Positions 43,166 to 55,790 are shown, numbered from the stretch's first letter. The stretch is 64,000 nt of DNA from Sciurus carolinensis (GCF_902686445.1 NC_062223.1:61687498-61751497); one strand, 5' to 3'. Program-made: numbers and translations. Notes: generated from the letters alone by a model not told the origin.

Positions 43166-45795
43166 TATTTGATTAATTTAGTGCAGGTCAGGAAAGTACT
43201 CTCCCCCGTATTGAAGATTAGGCACTTTGACATCCCATCATCCTCCGTGTGGTGTGCATGACTTTTTCTCTTACTTAGAGATGATGATTTGTCCCCTCCA
43301 GTTGGCCATTAACAGATCCCTGGAGGGGTGGGGGAAAGAGCTAAGAGGTAACTAAAAGCCTGCCCAAGAAAGGTGCCATCCATTTCCTAATGAAGGGAAC
43401 CTGGCTCCCCATTCCGCCCCGACACACCAGTGGGAATGAGCTAATGAGCTCAGCCAGGCCACCTCCTGAAGGCAGTCACTCTTGCTCCAGCAAAAGAGCG
43501 AAGCAGTCCCAGGTGCCAGCCTCTGACATCCCATGTCTGGGGCCCTTCTTGCTGTCCCCTCTTTCACATTCCCTGAACCACCTTAAATGTGTGACTGCTC
43601 TTGCTGTCCTCTTAACATCTTCATATCCTTGAATAAAATCCACATTTCCCACTACTCTTTCCTCTTCCTGCCCTATTTCCACAGTGCTCAAAGACTTTTT
43701 TAAGTAAAAGGACTTTTAAAGGAAGAACAATCCCTTCCTCTTCCTCCCACCCCCCGTCCTCCGTCAATTCATCTTAATTGAGCTTCTCCAGAGACCCTCA
43801 CCACAATTGTTCTTGTTAACAAAATATCAGCAAAGATCTCTGCAGAAGGGCTCAATGTGGTTAGACGCCCTATTTCCTGTCGCTCTGTTCTGTCTTGCAA
43901 AAACTGAATTTAACCACGAACTTAATGGATGTGCTCTGCTTTTGTGGTATAATCTGTAAAATCCTTGACTGTTCTAAGAAATGGGACAATAGACACCTTC
44001 TGAGAACTCAAAGAATTGGATAGTCTAAAACATTCTCTGAACTAGCTGCAGCCAAACCTGCTTCCTGAAAATTCCTTGCGTGTCCAGACTTTTCTGTACT
44101 ACTTCACTCCCTCTCTGTGGTTAATCACCCCTACTTGGGTCTATTTCTCATTGTATCATGGCTTCCTCAAGTATCACAAGTCCTTTCTTCCATTGCAAGG
44201 ACAGATTACATTGCCTTTGGTTGACCATGCCACCAGCTCCCACCCTGACCCTATGTGACATTTTAGTTTTAGACCCCACCACCAACTAATTCATTTCTTT
44301 CTCTTAGTAGTGTCTCACAATGGAGAATTTGATTGACTTGACCCTCATCCTGAATTGATTACCATGGGATCAATTACCGGCTATCCCCTGATACATTCAT
44401 GGAGGTCTAGGCCCATGTCTTTGGCAGAGACTATGGCCAGGTGATCATTTCAAAGATGAGGAAATGGGCACACAGTCTGAGATACTTGTAGGGATCTCCA
44501 ATGAAACAATGAGGCTTATGAAAACAAAATACAAGATGAAAGAAGGAAGAATAGAGGGAAGGAGAAAGAGGGAATTAAACTAAAATACATTGAAAATCTC
44601 TGCCTTGCAGTAAGCACATATTAGCCTTAAATATAAATTATCCTACTTTAGAGTCGCAGAATTTCTTCCAAATAGCTGTTACAAGTTCCTCCTTCCATAT
44701 TCAGGGATTCAGTCTCAGAAAAGTGAACTGAGTGCCCAGAGCCCTTCTACAGTTAGTAGCAGGACAATGACTGGAATGGGGGAGTATGTGACTTTGGAGC
44801 TCAGGCCTCTTAGTTTCATCAGAGGTGAACATTCTGTGACGAATTTGAAGAAATAAAATCAGAAACAGTTTTCTTTAAAACAATCAAAACAAAAGAGTGA
44901 TTATTGAAGAACGTTAATTGATATCTCACTGCACTGGTTACTTCCGCTTGATGGTTTAATTATTAGTAGCTCAGTGAGTTTCATTAGGGACCTATTGTGC
45001 CGCTGTTGGCAAAACAACACTGGCATCTCATGTTCAATAATTAAAAGCAGGAAAAACAAACAATCTCTTTGGAGCCCTGGATTTATAAATAGCAGTGGTA
45101 TGTGATTCCTTTAATCAATAACTAGGCTATCTAGCCTGGTGTGGATGATGGAGATGTGGACCTTCTTGTCTCTCAGTTCCCCTCATCCAGCTCTGGATTT
45201 ACATAATCCAAATAAGCAGAGACTGGCGTTGTTGGCAGAACGCTATCTTGAGCCCTGCCTTTTAGCTATGTGGGTGTTAAAAGGTAATGTTCTAAAAAAA
45301 GACAGTCCTTGCTCTCTAATTTAAATGAATACAAACCATAAAACGAACATGTGTGAAAGAATTGGAAAAGATGCTGCAACGTGTTCAAAGGAGAAATCAA
45401 AGAACCATAAATTTAAATGGAGGAAAGGAATAAAGACATGGATTCACAGATTGATGTGAAATTGGTTTTGTTTGTTTGTTTGGACTTGTTTCTGTTTTTG
45501 TTGAGAGGGCGGAAGGGGAGAGTCAATTAAACCTAAACTGGACAGAATTTATTTGCATCTCTATAGACAAGAATTATTTTGCTTTGCTCTCTCTCACATA
45601 CAACTTACACTGTAAAACAGCTCAAGGACAACAATGAAAGGCTAAAATCAGATTAACTTCAAGACTGAGCTCTAAACAATGCATAGTTTTCCACTGAATA
45701 CATGCAGTAATCTTTCTTGCTTATTACAAATTTCCTTACTTAGTTAAAAAAAAAAAAAAAAGAACAACAACAACAACAAGGAGATGTGCTGTAGG
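43166..45795. other. Unassigned sequence with a candidate conserved element at 44870-45120
   Basis: No gene is supported. A small MIR-like hint lies near 44440-44470. The stretch 44870-45120 lacks repeats and carries A/T-rich homeodomain-type cores such as 'gttaattgatatc' and 'gtttaattattag', plus 'tgttggcaaaacaacactgg', so it may be conserved. An A16 run followed by (CAA)n lies at 45746-45779. Confidence 0.35.
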
Positions 45796-45799
45796 GTCA

Positions 45800-46000
45800 A
45801 ATCGAAGTTCAAATGCACTCTACTCTCCATTTGCTATGGGTGATTTTAGATGAACACGTTACTTTCTGAACTTCACTTTTTGCATTAATCATAAATTACA
45901 GTCAAAATTCCCACTTCCTACAATGAAGATCGGGTTAATAGCATAGTATGTGGCACAGAGTGGTTCCCATCAAGCGTTCATTCTCACATGCCTTTCCCCC
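45800..46000 (+). mobile_element. MIR SINE fragment (ancient)
   Basis: 'gggtgattttagatgaacac', 'gttactttctgaacttcact', 'cgggttaatagcatagtatg' and 'tggcacagagtggttcccat' follow MIR order. Confidence 0.65.
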
Positions 46001-46489
46001 AACTCAGCAGTCTAGCGACTCCCAAAAACAGTCTCTGTTTGATGGCTCTCAGGAGGGTTGAGTTACTAAAGGGAATAGTGGACACTCCAGGGTTCCTATG
46101 TCTCTCTGGCCCTTGATGCAATAATGCAGAACTATCACGTCGCAATGTAGCCCAGGAGCTGAACTGAAATTTAGTAATGAATATGTAATCAAATGCTATC
46201 AGAGATGGTGGTCCTTGGGGAGCAAGGAGGCTGAGGGGCAGTGAGAGACTCTCAACATCTCTGCTTGAGTCCTTTCAGGGCCTTCTGTCCTCAAAGTTGA
46301 CACACAAGGGAGTCCAACCTGGGGAGGAGGAACATGGAGGAGAATGGAAAGCCACCTGGTGGCTAACCTGTCAATTCTGTCTGAGGAACTGGCAGTGCTA
46401 AATTTGTGACTAACACTATTTCATTCAACAGACATGCACTGATCAACTACTACGTGACTAAAGTCCCAGGGCTTGTGGGAGGGGGTGCA

Positions 46490-46690
46490 GTGAGTGGCAC
46501 TGCTCACGGGCTTTGGAATCAGGAAGATCCAGGACTGACTCCTAACTCTGATTTCAGATGGGTTCATTCACCTTTATCCTCAAGTTCCTCATTGGTAAAA
46601 AAAAGAATAACAACAGGAATTTATTTTAATTATTATTCTCAAGATTCTTGAGGTAGTGTTTTGGTGAATTAGCAAGTAGGTGAACCATAA
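46490..46690 (+). mobile_element. MIR SINE fragment (ancient)
   Basis: 'ctttggaatcaggaagatcc', 'tgactcctaactctgatttc', 'tatcctcaagttcctcattg' and then an A-rich block are MIR-like in order. Confidence 0.65.
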
Positions 46691-47585
46691 GTGGTAGCAA
46701 AAATAAGAAAAGATGGAGAAGGGACCTTGTTCCCCACTGATCTGTGTTCACACTCATTCAGGAGTATTTACCAACTAAGCTTACTGCAGAAGTTCAAAAT
46801 CCAAGGAGAACTAAGACAAGAAGAACCTCCACCACATGTGCAGTTACTGAGCTGCGCGTATCCTGTGAGTGAAGTCACAGTCTCAGCCATCAGAAGGAAT
46901 GCGACCGCTTTCCTTCAGGCTCCATCATCCCTGGCCCAGCCTGGGCATCCCAGAGGTGCACCCAAGGCCTGTGGGCCACATCTTCTCTCTCCTACAATCC
47001 CCAAATGGGCTTGTCCCTGGTCTCAACAAGAGGAGAAATTCAGTTAAGGTAGGGCTTAACCGTGTCCCTCGTGTCCACATAGGGACCCCAAGCCATCAGT
47101 TTTGTCTGAAGGGTCCTCTTTTTTCTCACCGTCCTAGGCCACCAATTGAGAAGCATCCTGCCAAGATACCAGTTGGTTGGGGTTTCCTGCCCTCTGCTCC
47201 CAGCATGGGGGACTTACAGTAGGGGCACCCTCCTCCTGTGCCTGCCTCACCTTACAGGTTAATCACTCATCCTTCTGCAGCTTCCTACCTAGCCTTTCTT
47301 CTCCTACCTGAGGGCTGGCCCCCTACCTCCTGATTTGACTCCCCATGTGGCCTCAGGCAGACATGTGAGCTGTGCCCTTCCCTGCCCCCTACCCTTGCTC
47401 TGCTTGCCTATGGTCTGAGACCCTTGCATGCCATAGTGAAGTATGTACCCCTAATTCTGTGAGTCGTTAGGGAGAGTGACAGTTTCCCATCTGGAAATTG
47501 GTACAATCTGAATAGATTGTTGGGAGTGTATGTGTCAAAGAGGTATAGTCCAATTAAAAGAAAGAATATTAAATATTAAGAAAAG
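46691..47585. other. Unassigned sequence with overlapping open frames
   Basis: Two plus-strand frames (46691-47047 and 46869-47222, 118 and 117 codons) overlap in different phases and are Pro/Ser-rich. Neither has a recognisable domain. I do not call a gene. Confidence 0.4.
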
Positions 47586-47587
47586 AA

Positions 47588-47735
47588 TAGAACTGAGCAT
47601 GGTGGCACATGCCTGTAATCCCAGTGACTTGGGAGGCTGAGGCAGGAGGATAGCAAGTTCAAAGCCAGCCTCAGCAACTTAGCAAATCCTAAGCAATTTA
47701 GCAAAATTCTATCTCAAAAATAAAAAATAAAAAGG
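47588..47735 (+). mobile_element. B1-type SINE, ID half missing or truncated
   Basis: 'actgagcatggtggcacatg' through 'tgaggcaggaggatagcaag' and 'gccagcctcagcaacttagc', ending in '(aaaaat)n' and 'aaaggg', is the B1 half of a B1-dID. The ID half is absent, because L1 sequence begins directly after it. Confidence 0.88.
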
Positions 47736-47737
47736 GT

Positions 47738-48672
47738 TGAATTCTCCAGAATGGGAGAAAATTTTTACCACATGCACCTCAGATACAGCATTAACCTCCA
47801 AGATATATAAAGAACTCAAAAGAACTTAACACCAAAAAAACAAATAATGCAACAAATAAATGGGCTAAGGAACTGAACAGACACTTAACAGAAGAAGAAA
47901 TACAATCGGTCAACTAATATATGAAAAAAAGTTCAACATCTCTTGAAATTATCTCACTCCAGTCAGAATGGCAATTATCAAGAATACAAGCAACAATAAA
48001 TGTTGGTGAGGATGTAGGGAAAAAGGTACACTCATACATTGCTGGTGGAACTGCGAATTGGTGCAACCATTATGGAAAGCAGTACAGAGATTCTTCAGAA
48101 AACTATTTGACCCAGTTATCCCACTCCTCAGTTTATACCCAAAGGACTTAAAATCAGCATACCACAGTGATGCAGTCACATCAATGTTTATAGCAGCTCA
48201 ATTCACACTAGCTAAACTATGGAGCCAACCTAGGTACACTTCAACAGATGAATGGATGAAGAAAATGTGGTATATATACACAATGGAATATTACTCAGCC
48301 TTAAAAAATGACATTTTCTGGTAAATGGATGGAGTTAGAGCTAAGTGATATAAGTCAATCCTAAAGAACCAAAGGCTGAAATTTTTTTTCTGATATGTGA
48401 ATGCTATTTCACAGTCAGGGCTGGTAGGCTAGGGAAGAATAGAGGTACTTTGGATTAGACAGAGGGGAATAAAGGGAGGGAAGAGGTTATGGGGTGAGAA
48501 GGGCAGTGGACTGAATCAGACATTAATACCCTATGCACATATATGATTACATGACCTGTGTGATTCTACATCATGTACAACCAGAAGAATGAGAAATTAT
48601 ACTCCATTTATGTATGATATGTCAAAATGCATTGTACTATTATGTGTAACTAATTAGAACAAATAAATAACA
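47738..48672 (+). mobile_element. 5'-truncated L1 3' end (older sciurid lineage)
   Basis: It starts in ORF2 at 'ctccagaatgggagaaaatt' and runs through 'atgtaggga aaaaggtacac' and 'ggaatattactcagcctta' to a purine-rich 3' UTR and 'ctaattagaacaaataaata'. There are small internal deletions near 47945 and 48105 relative to the younger copies. The open blocks of 76-88 codons are ORF2 C-terminal relics. Confidence 0.92.
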
Positions 48673-48675
48673 AAC

Positions 48676-48862
48676 TTAGCCAGGAGCAGTTGTGCATGCC
48701 TGCAATCCCACTCAGGAGGCTGAGACAGGGGGATCCCAAGGCCAAAGCCAGCCTCAGCCACTTAGCAAGACCCTGTTTCTAAATAAAATACAAAAAGGAC
48801 TGGGGATGTGGGTCAGTGGTTAAGTGACCCTGGGTTCGATCCCTGGTACAAAATTCTAAAAA
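48676..48862 (+). mobile_element. B1-dID dimeric SINE
   Basis: The B1 half ('agccaggagcagttgtgcat', 'ggaggctgagacagggggat') is joined to an ID half ('ggactggggatgtgggtcag', 'gggttcgatccctggtaca'). It lies immediately downstream of the L1 tail. Confidence 0.93.
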
Positions 48863-48933
48863 GTATATTTTCCCTATGTTTAACAAACACCAAAGTAAAA
48901 TAAAACAACTACCCCTTACATTAAATTAAAAAA

Positions 48934-49010
48934 AGTTGGGGATGTGGCTCAGTGGTTAAAGTGTTTAAGCACTTCTGGGTTAAATCCCAACCAAAAAATA
49001 AAAGAAAGAA
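48934..49010 (+). mobile_element. ID-like SINE monomer
   Basis: 'gttggggatgtggctcagtg' followed by 'tctgggttaaatcccaacca' and a (aaag)n tail is a short, diverged ID unit. It may be the ID half of a truncated dimer. Confidence 0.78.
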
Positions 49011-49019
49011 AGAAGAAAG

Positions 49020-52000
49020 CTCTAAATGGGGCTTCTTCCTTTTAATTCACAGAGAGTAAATGACATTTAAAAAATGAATGTTCTCCACAGTATGAAAAAG
49101 GAGTTCCTTTGGAGGTAGGTGGGTAAATGTTACTTTTTTAAATTCATGTGACAAAAACTACCCAGAGATCCAATGATAAAGCAATGGGTTATTTTCCTGA
49201 AAAGCCAGGGGAAAGATAGGTATAGATTCCAGAATGGACCATCTCCCAGAAACTGGTCCAGATGATCAGACAACTCACTCCACCACTCCCTAGCCCTGGG
49301 ACTAGTCCTGGTCTCCCTTTGCTGCCCAACTCAGTGGGCGTCTGGGATGAGTGGTAAGTGAACAAAGCTAACGTCAGATCAGGCATGATGGAGAGTGTGT
49401 ATCCCTTCTCAAGACTCTTTATCACTCAGAGTGAGTGTTTTATAGCTCTGCATAGAGGTTGCCATAAAACAACATTTTAAGGAACTTGAGGCCATATTTC
49501 ATCCATTAATGTCCTCTTGCCCCAAGAGGCAAAACAAACTAGCAGGTGGCTCAGGATTAACATCTTTATTACAGATGACCTCACTATTGTGTTCTCTATA
49601 AAGAAAAAATATTACAAAGCATTAACGCACTTTAACTATTAAATTAATACAGATTTACGGCTCATATCCGGATCTAAATTTCTTAGCTTGCAAGGTCGTT
49701 ATTTTTCTGTGATTTTTTTTTGACAACATTGCTAATGGGGACTAGAGCAAAATGGATATAAACTGTGATGGTGGATGCATGAATTCAGGGAGGCAGTGGG
49801 TTATGTCTCCACATAAATCACTCTGGTGGCAGTTTTGTACTAGAACTTACACAAGTATTTTCAATATTTGAGCAATAGCCACAGAAGGATATTTAGCCCA
49901 GAAGATGTGAATACCAAGATTCCAATATTTACTTTGTGCTGACAAATGGCAAAACATGAATGCCAAGCTTTAATTACTTGGAGAGGTTTTGGCACATAAC
50001 TTCCCCTGCCATCTCTGCCGCCCCGGTTTAAAGCAGCCATTACATATTTTATCTCAATATGTTGCTATCGAATGTGTGTTTATATATGCTATGGGTTGAA
50101 ATTCCTCTCATGCCTGCTTCCTTCTAGGTTTCTGAAAGACGTATACACTGGTCACCAGTCAAATGGTCAGCAAGTATCCAAATTCCAAAAGTGTGGTAAA
50201 AGTGTATAATAGAACACTCCTTCCTCCTTCCTTCTAAGTTTAAAACCTGGGGGCCTCAGGCATCCATGCATCAAGGAAGTGAAAGAGAATGACTGATGGT
50301 GCCATAGCAGGGAGCAGAAGAGGGGTTAGGGGAGCATTTGCATGAGCTCCAAATTTGAACATGAGACCCTTTCCATGGGGTCTCATGTCTCCCCCAAGTA
50401 CATGGTGCACACATTAGTAACTTCTCTGTAGGGGAGATAGAAGCACATAAGGTATACAAGGTCAAAGGTGGCCCTTCCAGCACCATGGGGAGAGGAGAAG
50501 AGCAAGTCCTTGAAAGAAAAACCTGTGCTTCCTCTTTGCTCAAGAAAAATCCCTAGGGAAAGGTGAAAAGTGGAATCTGAGTATTTCAGAGTACTTGTAG
50601 TCCAACTTATCAAGTCCAAGTTTCATGTATCACTTAGGATGAGACAATATCTTGACACATGGGCTCTGAAAAGACATAAACAGTGCCTTGGCTTCCTGCA
50701 AAGTTCTTAAAAAATATATACCCCCATTGAACAACAGCAAAGCATCTCTCCTTGAGAGCAGATCTACTCTTTGATATTAGCAGTGGCTGTGGCCCCAGAC
50801 CCCAACACTGAACTTGACTTGGCTGGAAGGAAGGTCACTTGGGCTAGTGTCACGTTCTTGCTGACTGTCCGGAAATAAGGTGGGGTCCAGGCACCTCACA
50901 ATGACAGCTGGGAGAGTCTGTGTCTTAAAAGCAAAACTGAGGGTGGAACTTCCTCCAGGTCCCTTTGCAAGTCATGAAACTCCCCTCAAAATTCCTATCC
51001 CTCAAAAACAACCAAGGTACTCTAAAAATGGGATATGAGTTGAAAACGGGGTTTGTTTGGGCAAGAACTGACTTAAGGAAAGGAGACAAAATGTGGGATA
51101 TAGGAAAAATTGAAGCTCTCTTCAGTTCCAAAACCATCCCAGTTTAAGCTGCCATCTGAAGATCAGTTAGTTCCAGGTCACAGAGTTCTTCTCTCTGCCC
51201 TTCCAAGATCTATAGTCACTCGCTTTCTTCTCACTTTTTCCATCTCCATAAGAAGGCAAAAGAACATCAAAAGTGAGTCTTCCAGAAAGCTCTCCAACCA
51301 TCCAAAAATTCTCAGTGGAAGAGAAGAACAGGTGCATGTGGCCTGACAGGTCCTAATGCCTTTGGCCCCTGGTATTAGGAGGCCTCCTGAAAAATGAATG
51401 AAAAAAATTCTTATTAAGAAATTATATAGTGATGTGGAAAATCACTGGGCCTGATATTTCTTGTTCTCTCCCATGAACATAATCCCAAGAGACTTGAGGC
51501 CGTTCTTTCCCTTTTCCTTCAATACACTGATATTCATTGGCATATAAAATAGGCAGTCATACTCATGAGTACTAGTGTTCACATTGACAAGCACCCTCTG
51601 TGTGTGAGCATAGGCTTGTTGGGCCTCCTGTGCATGCATGGGTAACCAGATGCATACATGCTTGCATGTACACCTTGCAAGTACTCAGCTACATGTATGC
51701 CCATGTGTGCATCAGTGATTGTGAGCATGAGCATGTAGGACTTTTGTGCTTATCTTGTATATGATTCTGCATGTGTGCACATCCATGTGTGTTGAGCATG
51801 ATCTGAAAAGCATGTCACATGTGTGCACAGGTGCACATGTAAGCTCTATGTCTGCATGTTTGTGTGAGTCTGGGTTCTTCAGCCCTACCACCAGGCTGTT
51901 TGCAGCCAATGTTGAGCCGCTAATGATTTTAATGAGAGTGCCTTCTGGATTCATATTTTTTTCATAAAATACATCACACTAAAACCAAATCAATGAGAAA

Positions 52001-53055
52001 CATTAATTAGGGCCTTTGTAGATGCCTTCTGTGGTGGTGTTTTTCTTTTGAGAAGCACCAGACGAAGAATGCTGGGCTTTATTTAAGCTAAGTTGTTTGA
52101 CATTTAGATGAGAGAAAAAAGGGGAAGAAACTAGCCAGCCCAGGAACCGTTTTTGACAGCTCTTTGTCATGCAAGGGAGAAAAAAGGCGCCGGCTGTGAG
52201 AGTCTACTTTGAAGCCCTGGAAATTTGTAATGAAAAATTTAAGATACAAGAGAGGCAGAAAGATGAGCTATTCACGGGGCTCTGCATATATTAACACTTG
52301 TAATGCAAACTAAAGGTTTGCTATGTGTTTTTATAATTTGGCCGCTAATAAATATCTTCCAGAAGTGCTTTGATTTTCTAAGCTTGGGTATAGAGTTCGA
52401 ATCCATTAAAAAGTAAAGAAACAATTGGCATTGGACTCTAGTCCCTGATTAGGGAATTGTGCACATCAATTATTACAGACAGATCACTGACTGATTTCAA
52501 AGGATGCTGGAAGCCCTTCACACTTGGAGGAAGACATGTATTTGTGGACAACTCCTCCATTGTGACCATCCTCCAGGTCGACCCAATCTGAGCACTTGAT
52601 TCTTCCTCTTCCTTGACCTCCTGGACATAATTACTAACCAGTCCCCAGATGCCAGGGATTCACTGCGGAAGTTCCCCCACTGCACCATCTTCACTATTGA
52701 AAGGGCAGTGTTTCTGTGATGTCAAAACAACTTGTGCAAATTTGCGATACTGAGGCAAATCAATTCCATTCTCATAGCTCCTTGTGAGGCTTGATCATGC
52801 TCCTCCTGCCAGCTCTACTAATTTACTGATCTGCCTGCCATACCAGCACAAGACATCTTCCTTTGCTTCCTACATTTCCCAGCGTCTTCCTCTTCCCCAT
52901 CCCTTTCTTCTGTGTGTCTGCACTTGTATTCCCTGATTAACAGAAATCCAATATCTACATACTCTCCTAAAATTCTCTCCTTTTTGTCCAATGAGTAGAC
53001 ATGCTGCTTCTGTAGATGGAAGGCAGTTCCGCAGATACTGAGCTCAGCAGGTACA
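49020..53055. other. Single-copy-looking sequence with candidate conserved elements
   Basis: No repeats of note and no supported gene. Two stretches (49580-50095 and 52010-52480) are repeat-free, AT-rich but complex, and keep some CpGs, which resembles conserved non-coding DNA. A TG/CA-rich low-complexity stretch lies at 51600-51870. Confidence 0.35.
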
Positions 53056-53059
53056 TGTT

Positions 53060-53175
53060 CTTCTGCTTCTCTAAGTGACTTCAGATGAGACTTCTAAACT
53101 TTTTGACCCTCATTCTCTTCATTTGCATAAAATAAGAGTCCACTATCTCATGATTGTAGTGAAGATTAGAATTAG
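53060..53175 (+). mobile_element. MIR SINE fragment, 5' flank of a younger SINE
   Basis: 'agtgacttcagatgagactt' and 'accctcattctcttcatttg' with 'cataaaataagagtccac' resemble the MIR core. The B1-dID that follows was inserted at its 3' side. Confidence 0.55.
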
Positions 53176-53182
53176 TATCTGT

Positions 53183-53374
53183 CCCAGTGACTTGGGAGGC
53201 TAAAGCAGGAGGATTGCAAGTTCAAGACCAGCCTTAGCAACTTAGAGAGGCCCTAAGAAACTTAGTAAGACCCTGTCTCAAAATAAAAAAAATAAAAGGG
53301 AAGTGGCTCAGTGGTTAAGAGCCCCTAGGTTTGATCCCCAGTATCAAAATAAATAAATAAATAAATAAGAAATC
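53183..53374 (+). mobile_element. B1-dID dimeric SINE, 5'-truncated, with short target-site duplication
   Basis: The B1 half starts late ('cccagtgacttgggaggcta'). The ID half reads 'gggaagtggctcagtggtta' and 'ggtttgatccccagtatcaa' with an (aaat)n tail. 'agtatctgt' is duplicated at 53174-53182 and 53375-53383. Confidence 0.93.
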
Positions 53375-53383
53375 AGTATCTGT

Positions 53384-53998
53384 AAATGTTTCACAGTATA
53401 CATGCACAAAACAAACAGAAAGTAGTAGCAAGTATTAATATAACAGACACTTGGCCTTCCTGTGAGAAGACCACTTTCTCTGACCTTTTGAATTTAAGTC
53501 CTATCTTTCTTTCGCCTCACATATCTGTGTAGCCAGAAGGTGTTTAAACATTCCTCCAGTTCCTCACAGACACAAATTACTCCACAATCTTCACACAAAA
53601 CCCTAATGCCCTGGAGCTCATGCCATCAGACTAGATTTCTGTCCCTTTGTCATTACCATTATCCATTAACCGCTTTGGCTCCAGGGTTGCCCAAGTGGCT
53701 CCAATGTCCCTGTGGCTTTCCAAGTCCAAGTCATAACTTCACAGCCTCTTGACTGCCTCAGTTACTCTCACGCTTCAATAAACCTTATCTCCACTCTTGT
53801 CAACTGCTTTGACTATAATCATGCAGCCCTACAACTGCTCCCTTTCCTCAAAATACCTTAAAATACCAAAGTCTAGTTTTTTATCCCAATCTCCCTCCTT
53901 CCACTTCATGAGATGTTTGGACTCAGTTACTTCAGACTCTTGAATGCTCTACTTTCTCCCGGCCCCTTGGTGATGTTATAGCCACCATTGAACTAAAC
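53384..53998. other. Unassigned pyrimidine-rich sequence
   Basis: C/T-rich with no clear repeat match. An L2 origin is possible but not shown. Confidence 0.35.
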
Positions 53999-53999
53999 A

Positions 54000-54180
54000 C
54001 ACTGGGCCAGGCACTGCCACTCCTTATAACATTGGGAAATATAATTATCATGCCCTTTTTTCAAAATAGAAGACTGAGGCTCATTAAGGTTAAGGAATTT
54101 GCCAAAAGTCATTAAGGTAGTCTGTTAGAGAAATAGGAGTCCAAGAGTTTCTGAATCTGATACTCTTTCAACCTCTGAAC
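54000..54180 (-). mobile_element. MIR SINE fragment (ancient)
   Basis: 'gggccaggcactgccactcc', 'aaatagaagactgaggctca' and 'ttaaggttaaggaatttgcc' are the reverse complement of the MIR 3' end and core. Confidence 0.82.
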
Positions 54181-55595
54181 TTGCTGCTTGCTTTGACACT
54201 TCTTTCTGTAACTTGAACCTTGCAGATATTCATGTGAGCTGTTCTCTTTGACTTCCTCCCTTCCTCCATACCTGCCTTACAAATCATCCTTTCTGGATAG
54301 TTTCCCCAAATAACCAGATCTCCCCTAAACCACCTTCATTTACAAGATGGTATAAAGGCTTTAATGACGACCTATTTAAGTGATTACTGCATCATCTCTT
54401 TCACCAAGGGAAGAATAGATCATGTTCAGTTGGGAAAATATGCCCTTTCCACAGGCAGAAGTGGAGATGGGAGTTGTACCTGCCAGAAGCAGCCCAGCAT
54501 CCTCTAGAAGGGCAAGCAACTTACATGTATAGTAAAGAGGGAAATTTTGCCTTCAAGAAATCCAAGGAAGCTGTCAAAGCCACCTACATGATAAGAAACT
54601 GCCTCCATGGCAATCCTTCCCTCCCTTACGGGCCATTATGACTATCTAACTACAAAGCACCTATCAATTTCCCACTTGTTCCAGAAAATGTCTGGCTACA
54701 GAAAATTCCCCCATTCCTAACATCAAATGATCCTTCCTCTTTTGAAATGTCCCCCAAATCTTTGCTTTCCCTCTTTTAGCCAACCAAATACAGCTAAATG
54801 TACCTGAAGATGAATTAGAAGATCTTCATTGCTTTCAAAATTTCCATTTTAATAAGATGCTTACCAATCAGAGACTGTCTCAGCCTTTCTTTTTACTCTG
54901 TGAGACTTACTTTCCTTTCTAACACTAACCCTGTGCTGAAATTAAAATTACCATAAATGAACTCCTTTCCCACAAGTATATAAACAGCCTTGACTCACTT
55001 TTGTCTTTGACAATGGATAAGAAAGGTATGCTTCTAGGTAACCCTGCAGGAAAAGGCTAATGATTTTTGGCATGGTGAAGATGCAGAAAATTATTGTTAT
55101 CCTGGGGGCTAAGTCCAAGATATCTACATTTCCAGAAATACCAAAACGGTAGGCCAGTCTTGTTCATCCTCATGAGAAAGGACATGTGAAATTTGCAGAG
55201 AGACACCCTCACTTCTTATGTGCAATGTGTCCAACAGCTGACAATAAGAAGCAGATCCAAACTATGAGTCTTATAGGTGCCTCCTTCCCCAATCCAAATG
55301 CTTTCATCTTCTAAAAAGCAAAAAAATAAAAATGAAGGATCCAGTGCATAGAAACCAAGGGGTATGGGAGGAGCAGATAGCAGGTTCCAACTGGACTCTA
55401 AGCTTTGGTCCCCACACCAATGCAGCTCTGGGTACCATTGGCATTCAATGACCAGGGCCTCAGTGCCACTCCGGTGTACTCCTTCTGGCCTCTCTTAGGA
55501 AAATTTCCTCCTTGAATACTTGAAGTCCCTGAACATTACAGATCAATCCCAGAAGATACTCCCATAGATTTCTTCTTATCCCTCAGGCAAAAGCA
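54181..55595. other. Unassigned sequence, part of it LTR-like
   Basis: No gene is supported. Between about 54560 and 55020 the order of a CCATGGCAA-type block, C/T-rich sequence and 'agtatataaacagccttgac' resembles a decayed LTR promoter, but the match is weak. Confidence 0.3.
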
Positions 55596-55597
55596 AC

Positions 55598-55790
55598 ACA
55601 CTGTCAGGGTTTCTCAACCTCTGCTGTATTTGTATTTAGGGTCAGATGTTTCTTTGCAGCAAGGGACTCCCCAGGGCATTGTATGATGTTGGGCAGCATC
55701 CCTGGTCTCTTCCCCATGGATGCCAATGCCATAGCTACCAGGTTAGGTCAATCAAAAATGTCTCCAGACATTGCCATTTATCCCAATACC
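55598..55790 (+). mobile_element. MER5A-type DNA transposon remnant (hAT-Charlie)
   Basis: 'gggtttctcaacctctgctg', 'actccccagggcattgtatg', 'atgttgggcagcatccctgg' and 'atgtctccagacattgccat' occur in the order found in MER5A, a non-autonomous hAT element. It has no coding capacity. The 64-codon frame over it is a by-product. Confidence 0.88.

Noticed and set aside
46691..47222. Two overlapping frames of about 118 codons
   Set aside because: They lie in different phases, are Pro/Ser-rich and have no recognisable domain. A spliced exon cannot be excluded, but nothing supports one.
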